A program made the position numbers and the translations under genes. From positions 1 through 9,865 of the forward strand of contig PIYF01000016.1 in assembly GCA_003601875.1 (NCBI GenBank): 9,865 bases of DNA, read 5' to 3'. Under the pieces are notes generated by a model. It ran no database searches. It was not told where the DNA came from and saw only the letters and a list, made by a program, of their open reading frames with translations. This document shows, piece by piece, positions 1-5,652 of this stretch (position 1 is its first letter; each line of letters opens with the position of its first letter). Source of the DNA: Candidatus Bathyarchaeota archaeon. Lineage in GTDB: Archaea > Thermoproteota > Bathyarchaeia > Bathyarchaeales > Bathycorpusculaceae.

Positions 1-130
1 CTTCTCAAAATATAATTACTACTTTAATCTATCGTGAAACGTTTTAACGTTTAAATAATAAGAGTTTTCTCACATGTGAGAGGGAAACAAAACAAAGAAC
101 GGAAAAGAAATCACCAATAAATTGTAAAAT
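1..130. other. Gene-free AT-rich segment downstream of ndk
   Basis: No credible reading frame is seen here on either strand. The segment holds a T-rich tract on the minus strand just after ndk and two short palindromes: 37-52 (AAACGTT, two bases, AACGTTT) and a perfect 14-base one at 68-81. A TATA-like stretch on the minus strand (rc of 50-58) could drive a gene lying beyond the left edge. In many archaea infB follows ndk, so infB is one candidate, but nothing in the window shows it. Confidence 0.5.
84..114 (-). terminator. U-rich terminator of the rpl7ae-ndk operon
   Basis: Read on the minus strand, the bases just after the ndk stop contain several runs of three to five T (TTTCTTTT, TTCTTTG, TTTTGTTT) with no stable GC hairpin. 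Archaeal RNA polymerase terminates at such U-rich tracts, so this is the likely end of the operon transcript. Confidence 0.5.
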
Positions 131-589
131 TTAAACTGCGAATTTTTTCTCGGTTGGCTTTTCATAACTTAAAATTTCATCTTCTTTAAAGAAAAATTTA
201 ATCTCCCGCTCCGCATTTTCCACACTATCAGAAGCATGAACTATGTTTTTTGTTACATTAATACCGAAATCTCCGCGAATAGTTCCAGGTTCAGCCTCAA
301 AGGGACTTGTCTTACCTATAAGCTTTCTAACAACCATAACAGCTTCTGGACCCTCAGCAACCATAGCTAATATTGGACCTGAAGTAACATGTTCAACTAA
401 AGCTTCAAAAAATGGTTTTCCTTTATGGACAGCGTAAAATTCTTCAGCTTTCTGTCTATCAAACTTCACAAGTTTTATAGCTGTTATTATAAGACCTTTT
501 CTTTCTACACGTTGAATTATTTCACCTATTAACCCACGCATAACACCGTCAGGTTTGATGAAAAGTAAGGTTCGCTGCTTTTCAGTCAA
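131..589 (-). CDS. ndk: Nucleoside diphosphate kinase
   Basis: Transfers the gamma phosphate from ATP to NDPs through a phosphohistidine, balancing NTP and dNTP pools in the cytoplasm. The 152-residue length is normal for the family. The N-terminal [10 protein letters not shown] with K12 and the active-site segment NIVHASDS with catalytic H118 are clear, as are the nucleotide-site residues around RGDFG (105-109). The start is TTG at 589. It overlaps the rpl24e stop by four bases (TTGA), and a strong AGGAGGAG lies at 601-608. The next Met (M17) would remove K12, so TTG is preferred. It is the last gene of the rpl7ae-rps28e-rpl24e-ndk operon, and the overlap suggests translational coupling to rpl24e. 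Confidence 0.97.
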   Translation of the reverse strand: MTEKQRTLLFIKPDGVMRGLIGEIIQRVERKGLIITAIKLVKFDRQKAEEFYAVHKGKPFFEALVEHVTSGPILAMVAEGPEAVMVVRKLIGKTSPFEAEPGTIRGDFGINVTKNIVHASDSVENAEREIKFFFKEDEILSYEKPTEKKFAV

Positions 590-783
590 GCTTTACCTTT
601 CTCCTCCTTCCCGAAATATACAGTCCATTTCAGTTTTCTCGCGTCTCTATTGAGTTTCAAAGCGTTTTTCCTACATTTACTTGAGCAAAACCATAAAATT
701 GAACCATCGTTTTTAACATACATTATGCCGGTTCCAGGTGGAAATTCTTTGCCACAGAAGGCACATTTCCTTAGTTTAGGCAT
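586..783 (-). CDS. rpl24e: 50S ribosomal protein L24e
   Basis: Small zinc-binding protein of the archaeal large ribosomal subunit. At 65 residues it has the usual archaeal length. The zinc finger is visible as C7-x2-C10 and C33-x3-C37, with the family pattern [14 protein letters not shown] near the N-terminus and [10 protein letters not shown] in the second half. The C-terminal part is rich in Lys and Arg, as expected for rRNA binding. ATG start at 783, preceded by an AGAGGT-type ribosome binding site. It lies 32 bases after rps28e, and its TGA overlaps the ndk TTG. Confidence 0.96.
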   Translation of the reverse strand: MPKLRKCAFCGKEFPPGTGIMYVKNDGSILWFCSSKCRKNALKLNRDARKLKWTVYFGKEEKGKA

Positions 784-815
784 AGCTGAACCTCTTCATC
801 ATTAGCTTTAAACTT

Positions 816-1046
816 TCATCTTGTAATTTTCTTTGCTTCCCTTTCGGTTTCCCTTAACATTAATACATCTTGAACCCTTACAGGTCCCTTCACATTCCTT
901 GTTATAATTCTCCCTTTATCTTTACCCGCTAAAATGCGAACCCTCACCTGAGTAATTTCACCTGTTACACCCGTTCGTCCGATAACTTGAATAACTTCCG
1001 CGGGTGTAAGCTCTTCTTCAACCGCTTGCTCCTCCTTCTTACTCAT
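816..1046 (-). CDS. rps28e: 30S ribosomal protein S28e
   Basis: OB-fold protein of the small ribosomal subunit, found in archaea and eukaryotes. It has 76 residues with an acidic N-terminal stretch (about residues 1-15) before the conserved core. Family hallmarks are [20 protein letters not shown] (17-36), [15 protein letters not shown] and the C-terminal signature ETEREAKKI. The ATG start overlaps the rpl7ae stop as ATGA (1043-1046), indicating coupled translation with L7Ae. Stoichiometric expression of the cluster is expected because L7Ae, S28e and L24e are all ribosomal. Confidence 0.96.
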   Translation of the reverse strand: MSKKEEQAVEEELTPAEVIQVIGRTGVTGEITQVRVRILAGKDKGRIITRNVKGPVRVQDVLMLRETEREAKKITR

Positions 1047-1426
1047 GATTCAGCTCCTCTTTTAAGCTTCTCAACCCTCTCCACAATTTCCTTCACTAAT
1101 CCAGCTGCATCTCCCTCTTCAATTATACAAGCGGAAGCTGCGGAAACATCTATTCCCACAGCATTACCCAACTTCTCCTTGCTTGGAACAAAGACATAAG
1201 GAGTTTTTCTTTCTTCACATAACAATGGTAGATGAGCAACTATTTCAGGTGGATCCACATCTTCAGCTATAACAACAAGTTTTGCTTGAGCCCTCTCAAC
1301 AGCCTTTGTTGTCTCGTTTGTTCCTTTCTTAACTTTGCCAGTTTCAGAGGCTATTTTCAGGGCTTCATAGGCCGCATCTGCAACTTCCTTTGGAACCTCA
1401 AATTTAACGTAAAACGGTTTAGACAT
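1043..1426 (-). CDS. rpl7ae: Ribosomal protein L7Ae, kink-turn RNA-binding protein
   Basis: Binds kink-turns in 23S rRNA. In archaea L7Ae is also a core subunit of box C/D and H/ACA guide RNPs and of RNase P. The 127-residue length is typical. The RNA-contacting segment [17 protein letters not shown] begins at G35, followed by [21 protein letters not shown] and the loop [12 protein letters not shown] that reads the kink-turn. ATG start at 1426 with a GGGTGAGG ribosome binding site at about 1431-1438. It is the first gene of the operon. Its promoter faces that of gar1, another H/ACA RNP protein, across a 297-base gap. Confidence 0.97.
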   Translation of the reverse strand: MSKPFYVKFEVPKEVADAAYEALKIASETGKVKKGTNETTKAVERAQAKLVVIAEDVDPPEIVAHLPLLCEERKTPYVFVPSKEKLGNAVGIDVSAASACIIEEGDAAGLVKEIVERVEKLKRGAES

Positions 1427-1465
1427 TCAGCCTCACCCTTCGAATGCACACTTTTATCAAATTCT

Positions 1466-1472
1466 TATTTAT
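1466..1472 (-). promoter_or_regulatory. Candidate TATA box of the rpl7ae operon
   Basis: On the minus strand this reads ATAAATA, about 26 bases before a predicted start near 1443. That would give a leader of about 17 bases just containing the GGGTGAGG ribosome binding site. It is inferred from spacing only. Confidence 0.4.
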
Positions 1473-1670
1473 GAATGTTTCGACTCTTAAATTCAAAACT
1501 GTATTAGAAACGCAACCTCTTTTAAATTTTTAATGTAAAAATTAAATTTAGAACATTAAATAATTTTTTAAGGAATTTGTTAAACTTAAAGTTTCTATAA
1601 CAGTTTTTTAGCTGTTTAAAACGAAAATAAGAATTTAACGACGGTTTTTATTAAGTAAATGTCAGAAAGA

Positions 1671-1678
1671 TTTAAATA
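1671..1678 (+). promoter_or_regulatory. Candidate TATA box of gar1-tfb
   Basis: TTTAAATA is preceded by a purine-rich AGAAAG that resembles a BRE. A start site near 1700 would leave a leader of about 23 bases carrying GAGGGGA (1708-1714), the likely ribosome binding site for the TTG at 1724. Confidence 0.5.
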
Positions 1679-1723
1679 AAATGGTTCGTTGTCCATTTTG
1701 GTTTTCGAGGGGAATTTGAAAGC

Positions 1724-1975
1724 TTGCAGAGAATAGGCCGAGTCCTCCATATAAGTTCGAATGGGAACATAATTATAAAGGTTGAACAACTTCCGAAAAT
1801 CGGTGAAATTGTTGTTAATGAAGATTTACGCAGAATAGGCAAAGTTTTTGATGTTTTCGGCCCAGTTTCTTCTCCCTACGTGTCTGTAAAACCAACAATT
1901 CGTCAACCAGAAAGACTAGTGAACAAAGTTTTGTATGTGCTTCCCCTCGAAAGGAGAAAGGAGAAGATAAAATGA
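1724..1975 (+). CDS. gar1: H/ACA RNP protein Gar1
   Basis: Gar1 is a subunit of the archaeal H/ACA ribonucleoprotein. It binds the catalytic subunit Cbf5 and aids substrate turnover during RNA-guided pseudouridylation. The 83-residue length suits the archaeal form, which lacks the eukaryotic GAR-rich tails. The beta-barrel core is recognisable: [20 protein letters not shown] (26-45), then [12 protein letters not shown] (46-57), the conserved Gar1 signature. The C-terminus is basic. The start is TTG with GAGGGGA upstream; no closer ATG exists. The stop overlaps the tfb ATG (ATGA at 1972-1975), so the pair is probably translated together. A gar1-tfb pairing is, to my knowledge, recurrent in archaea. 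Confidence 0.9.
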   Translation: MQRIGRVLHISSNGNIIIKVEQLPKIGEIVVNEDLRRIGKVFDVFGPVSSPYVSVKPTIRQPERLVNKVLYVLPLERRKEKIK

Positions 1976-2955
1976 ATCGGAGTAAAAAAGAAGGGGAAAA
2001 ACCTGAAAACCCCGATGATCCCGAAGATGATGTATCTCTTGACCCGTTAAAGATTCAACGCTGCCCAGAATGCGGCAGCACAAGACTTATGAGAGATTAT
2101 GAATCCGCAGAAGTTGTCTGCATGGACTGCGGATATGTGATCGCCTCAAAAATAGCTGATAGAGGCCCGGAATGGAGAGCCTTCGATGATGAACAGAAAG
2201 CTAAGAGGGCAAGAGTTGGAGCACCAATAACATATACGATTCACGATAAAGGATTATCAACGATGATTGATTGGCATGATAAGGATGTCTATGGAAAAAG
2301 CCTTTCACCTAGACAAAAAGCACAAGTTTATCGGCTTAGAAAGTGGCAGAGACGTATAAGGGTTTCAGATGCAACGGAACGCAATCTTGCATTTGCCTTA
2401 TCGGAAATCACAAAGATAGCTAACAATTTAAGTCTTCCAAAAAGTATACTTGAAACAGCATCTGTAATTTACAGGAAAGCTGTAAAAGAACGTTTAATCC
2501 GTGGAAGATCAATACAAGGAGTAACCGCTGCAGCTATTTATCTTGCTTGCAGACAATGCGGGCTGGCAAGAACTCTTGAAGAAATAGCTCAAGCATCAAA
2601 TGTAAGTAAGAAAGAAGTGGGACGCAGCTACCGTTTCCTAATCAGAGAACTAAACTATTCAATTCCACCATTAAAACCAAGCCAGTACATAACAAAATTT
2701 TCTAATCAACTTACAATGCAAGGAAAAGTTGAAGAGATAGCTCACAAAATTTTAGCTGCAGCGAGAGAGTTAAAATTGACTTCTGGGCGTGGCCCCACAG
2801 GAATAGCTGCTGCTGCAAGTTATATAGCATCTGTTCTAACAGGTGAAAGAAAAACACAGAGGGAGATAGCGGAAATAGCGCAGGTGACGGAAGTAACCAT
2901 TAGAAACAGGTATAAAGAATTAGTTGAACGTTTAACGTTTGAGATGAGCCTCTAA
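1972..2955 (+). CDS. tfb: Transcription initiation factor B (TFB)
   Basis: Archaeal homologue of TFIIB. It bridges TBP on the TATA box to RNA polymerase and contacts the BRE. It has 327 residues. After an acidic, Pro-rich leader (1-25) comes the zinc ribbon with C31-x2-C34 and C50-x2-C53. The B-reader/linker follows ([12 protein letters not shown] at 64-75, then residues to about 125). Two cyclin-like repeats come next, each carrying the family motif: [17 protein letters not shown] (178-194) and [16 protein letters not shown] (272-287). The C-terminal helix-turn-helix (about 296-317) is the BRE reader. The ATG overlaps the gar1 TGA. Nothing looks truncated, so this is likely a functional general factor. 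Confidence 0.97.
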   Translation: MNRSKKEGEKPENPDDPEDDVSLDPLKIQRCPECGSTRLMRDYESAEVVCMDCGYVIASKIADRGPEWRAFDDEQKAKRARVGAPITYTIHDKGLSTMIDWHDKDVYGKSLSPRQKAQVYRLRKWQRRIRVSDATERNLAFALSEITKIANNLSLPKSILETASVIYRKAVKERLIRGRSIQGVTAAAIYLACRQCGLARTLEEIAQASNVSKKEVGRSYRFLIRELNYSIPPLKPSQYITKFSNQLTMQGKVEEIAHKILAAARELKLTSGRGPTGIAAAASYIASVLTGERKTQREIAEIAQVTEVTIRNRYKELVERLTFEMSL

Positions 2956-2963
2956 AATCCCCA

Positions 2964-2976
2964 TTTTTCTCTATTT
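2964..2976 (+). terminator. T-rich terminator after tfb
   Basis: TTTTTCTCTATTT begins nine bases after the tfb stop, with no hairpin, in the style of archaeal U-tract terminators. Confidence 0.4.
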
Positions 2977-2985
2977 ACAAAACCA

Positions 2986-2993
2986 TTTTAAAA
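2986..2993 (+). promoter_or_regulatory. Candidate TATA box of the zinc-ribbon gene
   Basis: TTTTAAAA predicts a start near 3015 and a leader containing AGGGA (3017-3021) before the TTG at 3029. A better-looking TTATATAA at 3007-3014 would place the start near 3036, inside the gene and past the first CxxC cysteine, so it does not fit the reading frame chosen. Confidence 0.3.
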
Positions 2994-3028
2994 CCCAGCT
3001 GAATTATTATATAAAAAGGGACGTAGAT

Positions 3029-3463
3029 TTGGTTAAATGTCCAAAATGTGGAGCGGAAGTTATAACTCCCATAAAGACGTGGTCTATACGTAAAAAATCA
3101 GTTAAAACTGGAAAAAATGAACTTATTATGGGCTTATTTGAATGCCCAAATTGTAAAACAAAATTTCGAACAGCCATTAAAACTGAAATTAAGCCGAAGG
3201 AAACGATAAGTATTAAAGACATGGTTGAAAAAATTAAAGATATAAAGGGTGGACTTATGCAGACCCTTAAAAATTTACGTGAAAAAATAAAGACTTTAGA
3301 AACTGAAAGAGCGAACCTAATGATGGAAATTGAAAAACTGAAGAAAATGGCTGAATCAAGAGTTAATGCTTTAGAAAGTGAGGTAAACATGCTTCGTGAA
3401 GAAGTAAAATCGTTAAGAGAACTTTTAGGTTACACAGAAGAAGAAACGGAGAAAGAAAAATAG
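3029..3463 (+). CDS. Zinc-ribbon and coiled-coil protein, unknown function
   Basis: I do not recognise a named family. The 144-residue product has two clear parts. Residues 1-50 form a probable zinc ribbon with C4-x2-C7 and C39-x2-C42 in the contexts KCPKCGAE and ECPNCKTKF, separated by a basic stretch. Residues of about 60-136 are strongly charged, with heptad-spaced Leu, Ile and Met, as expected for a long coiled coil and hence self-association or partner binding. The tail is acidic. The start is TTG with AGGGA upstream; the next Met (M34) would lose the first CxxC. It stands alone between tfb and a convergent gene whose stop is 12 bases away. A nucleic-acid or chromatin role is possible but is only inference. 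Confidence 0.85.
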   Translation: MVKCPKCGAEVITPIKTWSIRKKSVKTGKNELIMGLFECPNCKTKFRTAIKTEIKPKETISIKDMVEKIKDIKGGLMQTLKNLREKIKTLETERANLMMEIEKLKKMAESRVNALESEVNMLREEVKSLRELLGYTEEETEKEK

Positions 3464-3475
3464 CAAGTAACGTCA

Positions 3476-3871
3476 TCATGCTAAATATTTTCTATAATAC
3501 TCTTGAGCCTTACTAACAGCCTTCTCCACATTCTTCAAGATTAAATATTTTTCTCCAGATATTTTTTCACACTTCCCAAAGTACTCTTTAACCTTTTTTG
3601 CATCTCCCTTATAAAGTGCTAAGCCCCCAGCAATTTCATACCAAACCTTGGCTCGAAGCAAATCTTTATTTTTTTCAAAATTTTTCGCCCTTTTCACAGC
3701 GTCTTCTAACGAAACGTCAATTTTCTTCGGGTCGAGAAACATTGTGTTAAGCAAAGCCTCATACACTTCTTTATCGTTACCACAAAGCTTTTCAAGCTCC
3801 GTTACTGATTCCTTAGCAGTCTCAACATTTTTCAATGTTTCTTCTTTTTTCTTCCTTCCGAAGAACCTCAT
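3476..3871 (-). CDS. Small helical, TPR-like protein of unknown function
   Basis: Unrecognised 131-residue protein. It begins with a basic patch (MRFFGRKKKEE) and is otherwise predicted to be all helix. Residues of about 70-110 (RAKVWYEIAGGLALYKGDA onward) have the alternating aromatic, Gly and Ala pattern of TPR-like helical hairpins. There are no membrane segments and no obvious catalytic motif. The ATG at 3871 is chosen because GGAGG (3879-3883) sits seven bases upstream. The frame stays open for 27 more codons, but that part would cross the promoter region and the start of the divergent gene at 3946. It converges with the zinc-ribbon gene and diverges from the DUF116 gene. It could serve as a small adaptor protein, which is a guess from fold alone. 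Confidence 0.75.
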   Translation of the reverse strand: MRFFGRKKKEETLKNVETAKESVTELEKLCGNDKEVYEALLNTMFLDPKKIDVSLEDAVKRAKNFEKNKDLLRAKVWYEIAGGLALYKGDAKKVKEYFGKCEKISGEKYLILKNVEKAVSKAQEYYRKYLA

Positions 3872-3896
3872 GCCAATGCCTCCAATTAAACTAAAA

Positions 3897-3904
3897 TTAT
3901 ATAA
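3897..3904. promoter_or_regulatory. Palindromic TATA-like octamer between divergent genes
   Basis: TTATATAA lies in the 74-base gap between the helical-protein gene (minus) and the DUF116 gene (plus). On the plus strand it predicts a start near 3927 and a leader with AAGGTG (3934-3939) before the ATG at 3946. On the minus strand it would start near 3874, losing the GGAGG. A second minus-strand box (rc of 3912-3919, TTTAAAAT) fits that gene better. Confidence 0.45.
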
Positions 3905-3945
3905 AATCTTTAATTTTAAAGGTTTGTCTAACAAGGTGCAAAAAC

Positions 3946-4560
3946 ATGCCATATAAGTTCACTTTTGATCTCTCCAGAATTCCACGTCTCTTCTTTACGG
4001 AAATTGCAAAGGTTAGCTATCAGAAAGGATTGCATAAGAAAGCTGGTAAGATAGCTCTTGAAATTGTTAAAAGGTTTAAGGTTCAAGAATTAACAGGATT
4101 GAATCTCTCAGATGCTGTGCTTTTACTCGAAGACCTTATTGACATACAAGCCAGAAACATCGTGGAAAGGGAAAACTTCATGCAAACTGGAAAAAGAGCT
4201 CTTTTTCTACCTCACTGCTCAAGGAAGTACATGGATAACCGTTGCAAAGCAGATTTTAACCCTAAAATCCCCACATACGTTTGTAATCATTGTTCTTCAG
4301 ATTGCCTTATCCATAAAGCAGTTACAGTTGCTGAAAAGAAGGGTTATGATGTTTACATTTTACCTGGTGGATCATGTATTCCAAAAATTTTGAAAACCAA
4401 ACATTACGATGGAGTTGTCGGTGTTGCATGCGGAGAAGAAATTAAGTTAGGCGGAGAGATACTACGTAAGTTAGGCATTGCTGGTCAAGCTGTTCCTTTG
4501 ATAAAAAATGGATGTGCAAACACGTCCTTTAACCTTGAAACATTACTTAAAATCCTCTAA
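3946..4560 (+). CDS. DUF116 family protein, cysteine-rich
   Basis: Belongs to the DUF116 family, whose function is not established to my knowledge. The 204-residue protein has an N-terminal helical segment (about 1-82), then the conserved domain starting at RALFLPHCSRKYM. Eight cysteines are seen: C91, C100, C113, C116, C120, C144, C162 and C190. C113-x2-C116-x3-C120 is a tight cluster. Family motifs include YILPGGSCIPKI, VVGVACGEE and the closing PLIKNGCANTSF. The clustered cysteines suggest metal or iron-sulfur binding, which is inference. ATG start with AAGGTG seven to twelve bases upstream. Its stop is two bases from that of the opposing rpl40e. It is transcribed alone, so the neighbours give no clue to its substrate. 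Confidence 0.9.
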   Translation: MPYKFTFDLSRIPRLFFTEIAKVSYQKGLHKKAGKIALEIVKRFKVQELTGLNLSDAVLLLEDLIDIQARNIVERENFMQTGKRALFLPHCSRKYMDNRCKADFNPKIPTYVCNHCSSDCLIHKAVTVAEKKGYDVYILPGGSCIPKILKTKHYDGVVGVACGEEIKLGGEILRKLGIAGQAVPLIKNGCANTSFNLETLLKIL

Positions 4561-4562
4561 AC

Positions 4563-4724
4563 TTACTTTACAAGTTCTCTTTTCTTCCAACGGAGATTCT
4601 TACTTCTACACTTTCTACATTTAACAGCGCTTGGCGCGTTTCTTGCACCGCAATCTCTACATATTTTCATGTAAAGCCTATGTTTCTGGGCTATTGCCTT
4701 CTTAATAGGATCCATAACAGGCAT
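4563..4724 (-). CDS. rpl40e: 50S ribosomal protein L40e
   Basis: Very small zinc-finger ribosomal protein of the large subunit. In eukaryotes it is made as a ubiquitin fusion; here, as usual in archaea, it is free-standing. Translating the minus strand gives 53 residues beginning MPVMDPIKKAIAQKHRLYMK. The zinc finger is C22-x2-C25 and C36-x2-C39 (KICRDCGARNAPSAVKCRKC), followed by a basic tail ending in ELVK, all matching archaeal L40e. The start is ATG at 4724; a second ATG at 4715 is less likely because the MPV-DP opening is conserved. Its stop lies two bases from the DUF116 stop. It follows sucD by 53 bases but seems to have its own promoter. Confidence 0.94.
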   Translation of the reverse strand: MPVMDPIKKAIAQKHRLYMKICRDCGARNAPSAVKCRKCRSKNLRWKKRELVK

Positions 4725-4760
4725 TTGACTTCACTTTTATCTAGATTCAAGAACTGCTTA

Positions 4761-4770
4761 CAAATATACT
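4761..4770 (-). promoter_or_regulatory. Candidate TATA box of rpl40e
   Basis: On the minus strand AGTATATTTG, preceded by AAA, predicts a start near 4739 and a leader of about 15 bases. It lies within the 53 bases between sucD and rpl40e, allowing L40e to be expressed apart from the sucCD operon. Confidence 0.45.
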
Positions 4771-4777
4771 TTTCTAA

Positions 4778-5650
4778 TTAATGAACTATTTCAAGCAGCA
4801 ACTTTGCGACGTCACTTGGTTTTTCAGCGATTTCAACTCCAGCATTTCTTAAAGTTTCAATTTTCGTCTGTGCTGTTCCAGCCTTTCCCATTATTATAGC
4901 CCCTGCATGTCCCATTCTTTTCCCTGGAGGCGCCGTTCTTCCCGCTATAAAGGCGACAACAGGTTTCGGATAGTTCTCTCTGCTTATATATTCAGCTGCA
5001 AGTTCTTCTAAGTTTCCGCCAATTTCACCTATTAGAACAACAGCTTTCGTTTGTTTATCCTCCTTAAACATTTCTAAAACGTCAATAAAGTTTAAACCTG
5101 TAATTGGGTCTCCTCCAAGTCCCAGACATGTGGATTGACCAAAACCATTTTTTGTTAAACTAGCCGCTATCTCATAGGTTAATGTCCCGCTTCTTGAGAT
5201 TATTCCAACAGAACCCTTTCTAAATATGTGAGCTGGCATTATTCCAAGTTTACATTCTTCCGGAGTTATTATCCCTGGAGTGTTGGGTCCAATTATTATT
5301 GCTTTCTGTTGTTTCGCGAATTCCATCACTGTGATAGCGTCTTTTATTGGTATATGCTCTGTTATTATTACAATTGTTTTTATTCCGTTTTCTAAGGCCT
5401 CTAAGGCTGCATCTGCAGCGAATGGAGCTGGAACAAATATTATTGAAGCATCGGCTTCATGTTTTTCTAAGGCTTCTTCAACGGTGTCGTAAACAGGGAC
5501 TCCTTCAATTTTCATTCCGCCTTTTCCAGGAGTTACGCCTGCAACTATTTTTGTTCCATATTGGAGCATTAATTTAGTGTGAAAGCTTCCTTGTTTTCCA
5601 GTTATGCCTTGAACTATTGCCTTTGTTTTTTCATTCACTATTATTGGCAA
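4778..5650 (-). CDS. sucD: Succinyl-CoA synthetase, alpha subunit
   Basis: Alpha subunit of succinyl-CoA ligase, which interconverts succinyl-CoA plus NDP and phosphate with succinate, CoA and NTP in the citric-acid cycle or its branches. The 290-residue length is standard. The CoA-binding Rossmann domain opens with VQGITGKQGSFHT (13-25). The ligase domain contains IGPNTPGIITPEECKLG and ISRSGTLTYE, and the phosphorylated histidine is H248 in GKRMGHAGAI. The start is TTG at 5650, with GGGAGG seven to twelve bases upstream inside the end of sucC. Only two bases separate the sucC stop from it. The beta subunit beside it confirms the assignment and implies coupled production of the two chains. 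Confidence 0.96.
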   Translation of the reverse strand: MPIIVNEKTKAIVQGITGKQGSFHTKLMLQYGTKIVAGVTPGKGGMKIEGVPVYDTVEEALEKHEADASIIFVPAPFAADAALEALENGIKTIVIITEHIPIKDAITVMEFAKQQKAIIIGPNTPGIITPEECKLGIMPAHIFRKGSVGIISRSGTLTYEIAASLTKNGFGQSTCLGLGGDPITGLNFIDVLEMFKEDKQTKAVVLIGEIGGNLEELAAEYISRENYPKPVVAFIAGRTAPPGKRMGHAGAIIMGKAGTAQTKIETLRNAGVEIAEKPSDVAKLLLEIVH

Positions 5651-5652
5651 TT

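Larger units (their letters stand above)
1427..1723. other. Divergent intergenic region, rpl7ae / gar1
   Basis: This 297-base AT-rich gap separates rpl7ae (minus) from gar1 (plus). Putative TATA elements sit at both ends, leaving about 190 bases in the middle without an assigned role. The middle holds an AT-only inverted repeat, AATTTTTA-ATG-TAAAAATT (1525-1543), and a weak AACAG/CTGTT pair (1599-1616). No box C/D pair, tRNA or credible reading frame was seen. Confidence 0.6.

Noticed and set aside
243..437. Open frame on the plus strand opposite ndk
   Set aside because: It lies wholly antisense to a certain ndk gene and its translation has no recognisable motif; the same holds for frames opposite rpl7ae, sucC, sucD and aspS.
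1424..1446. CATTC/GAATG hairpin placing the rpl7ae start codon in a stem, possibly an L7Ae-binding autoregulatory leader
   Set aside because: The predicted transcription start near 1443 falls inside the 5' arm, and no proper kink-turn (tandem GA with a 3-base bulge) can be drawn.
1525..1543. AATTTTTA-ATG-TAAAAATT as a terminator or operator
   Set aside because: It consists almost only of A and T in a very AT-rich gap, where such symmetry arises easily by chance, and no transcript is known to end there.
3872..3952. N-terminal extension of the helical protein to a Met at 3952
   Set aside because: The extra 27 codons cross the TATA-like box and the start of the divergent gene, while the inner ATG at 3871 has a well-placed GGAGG.
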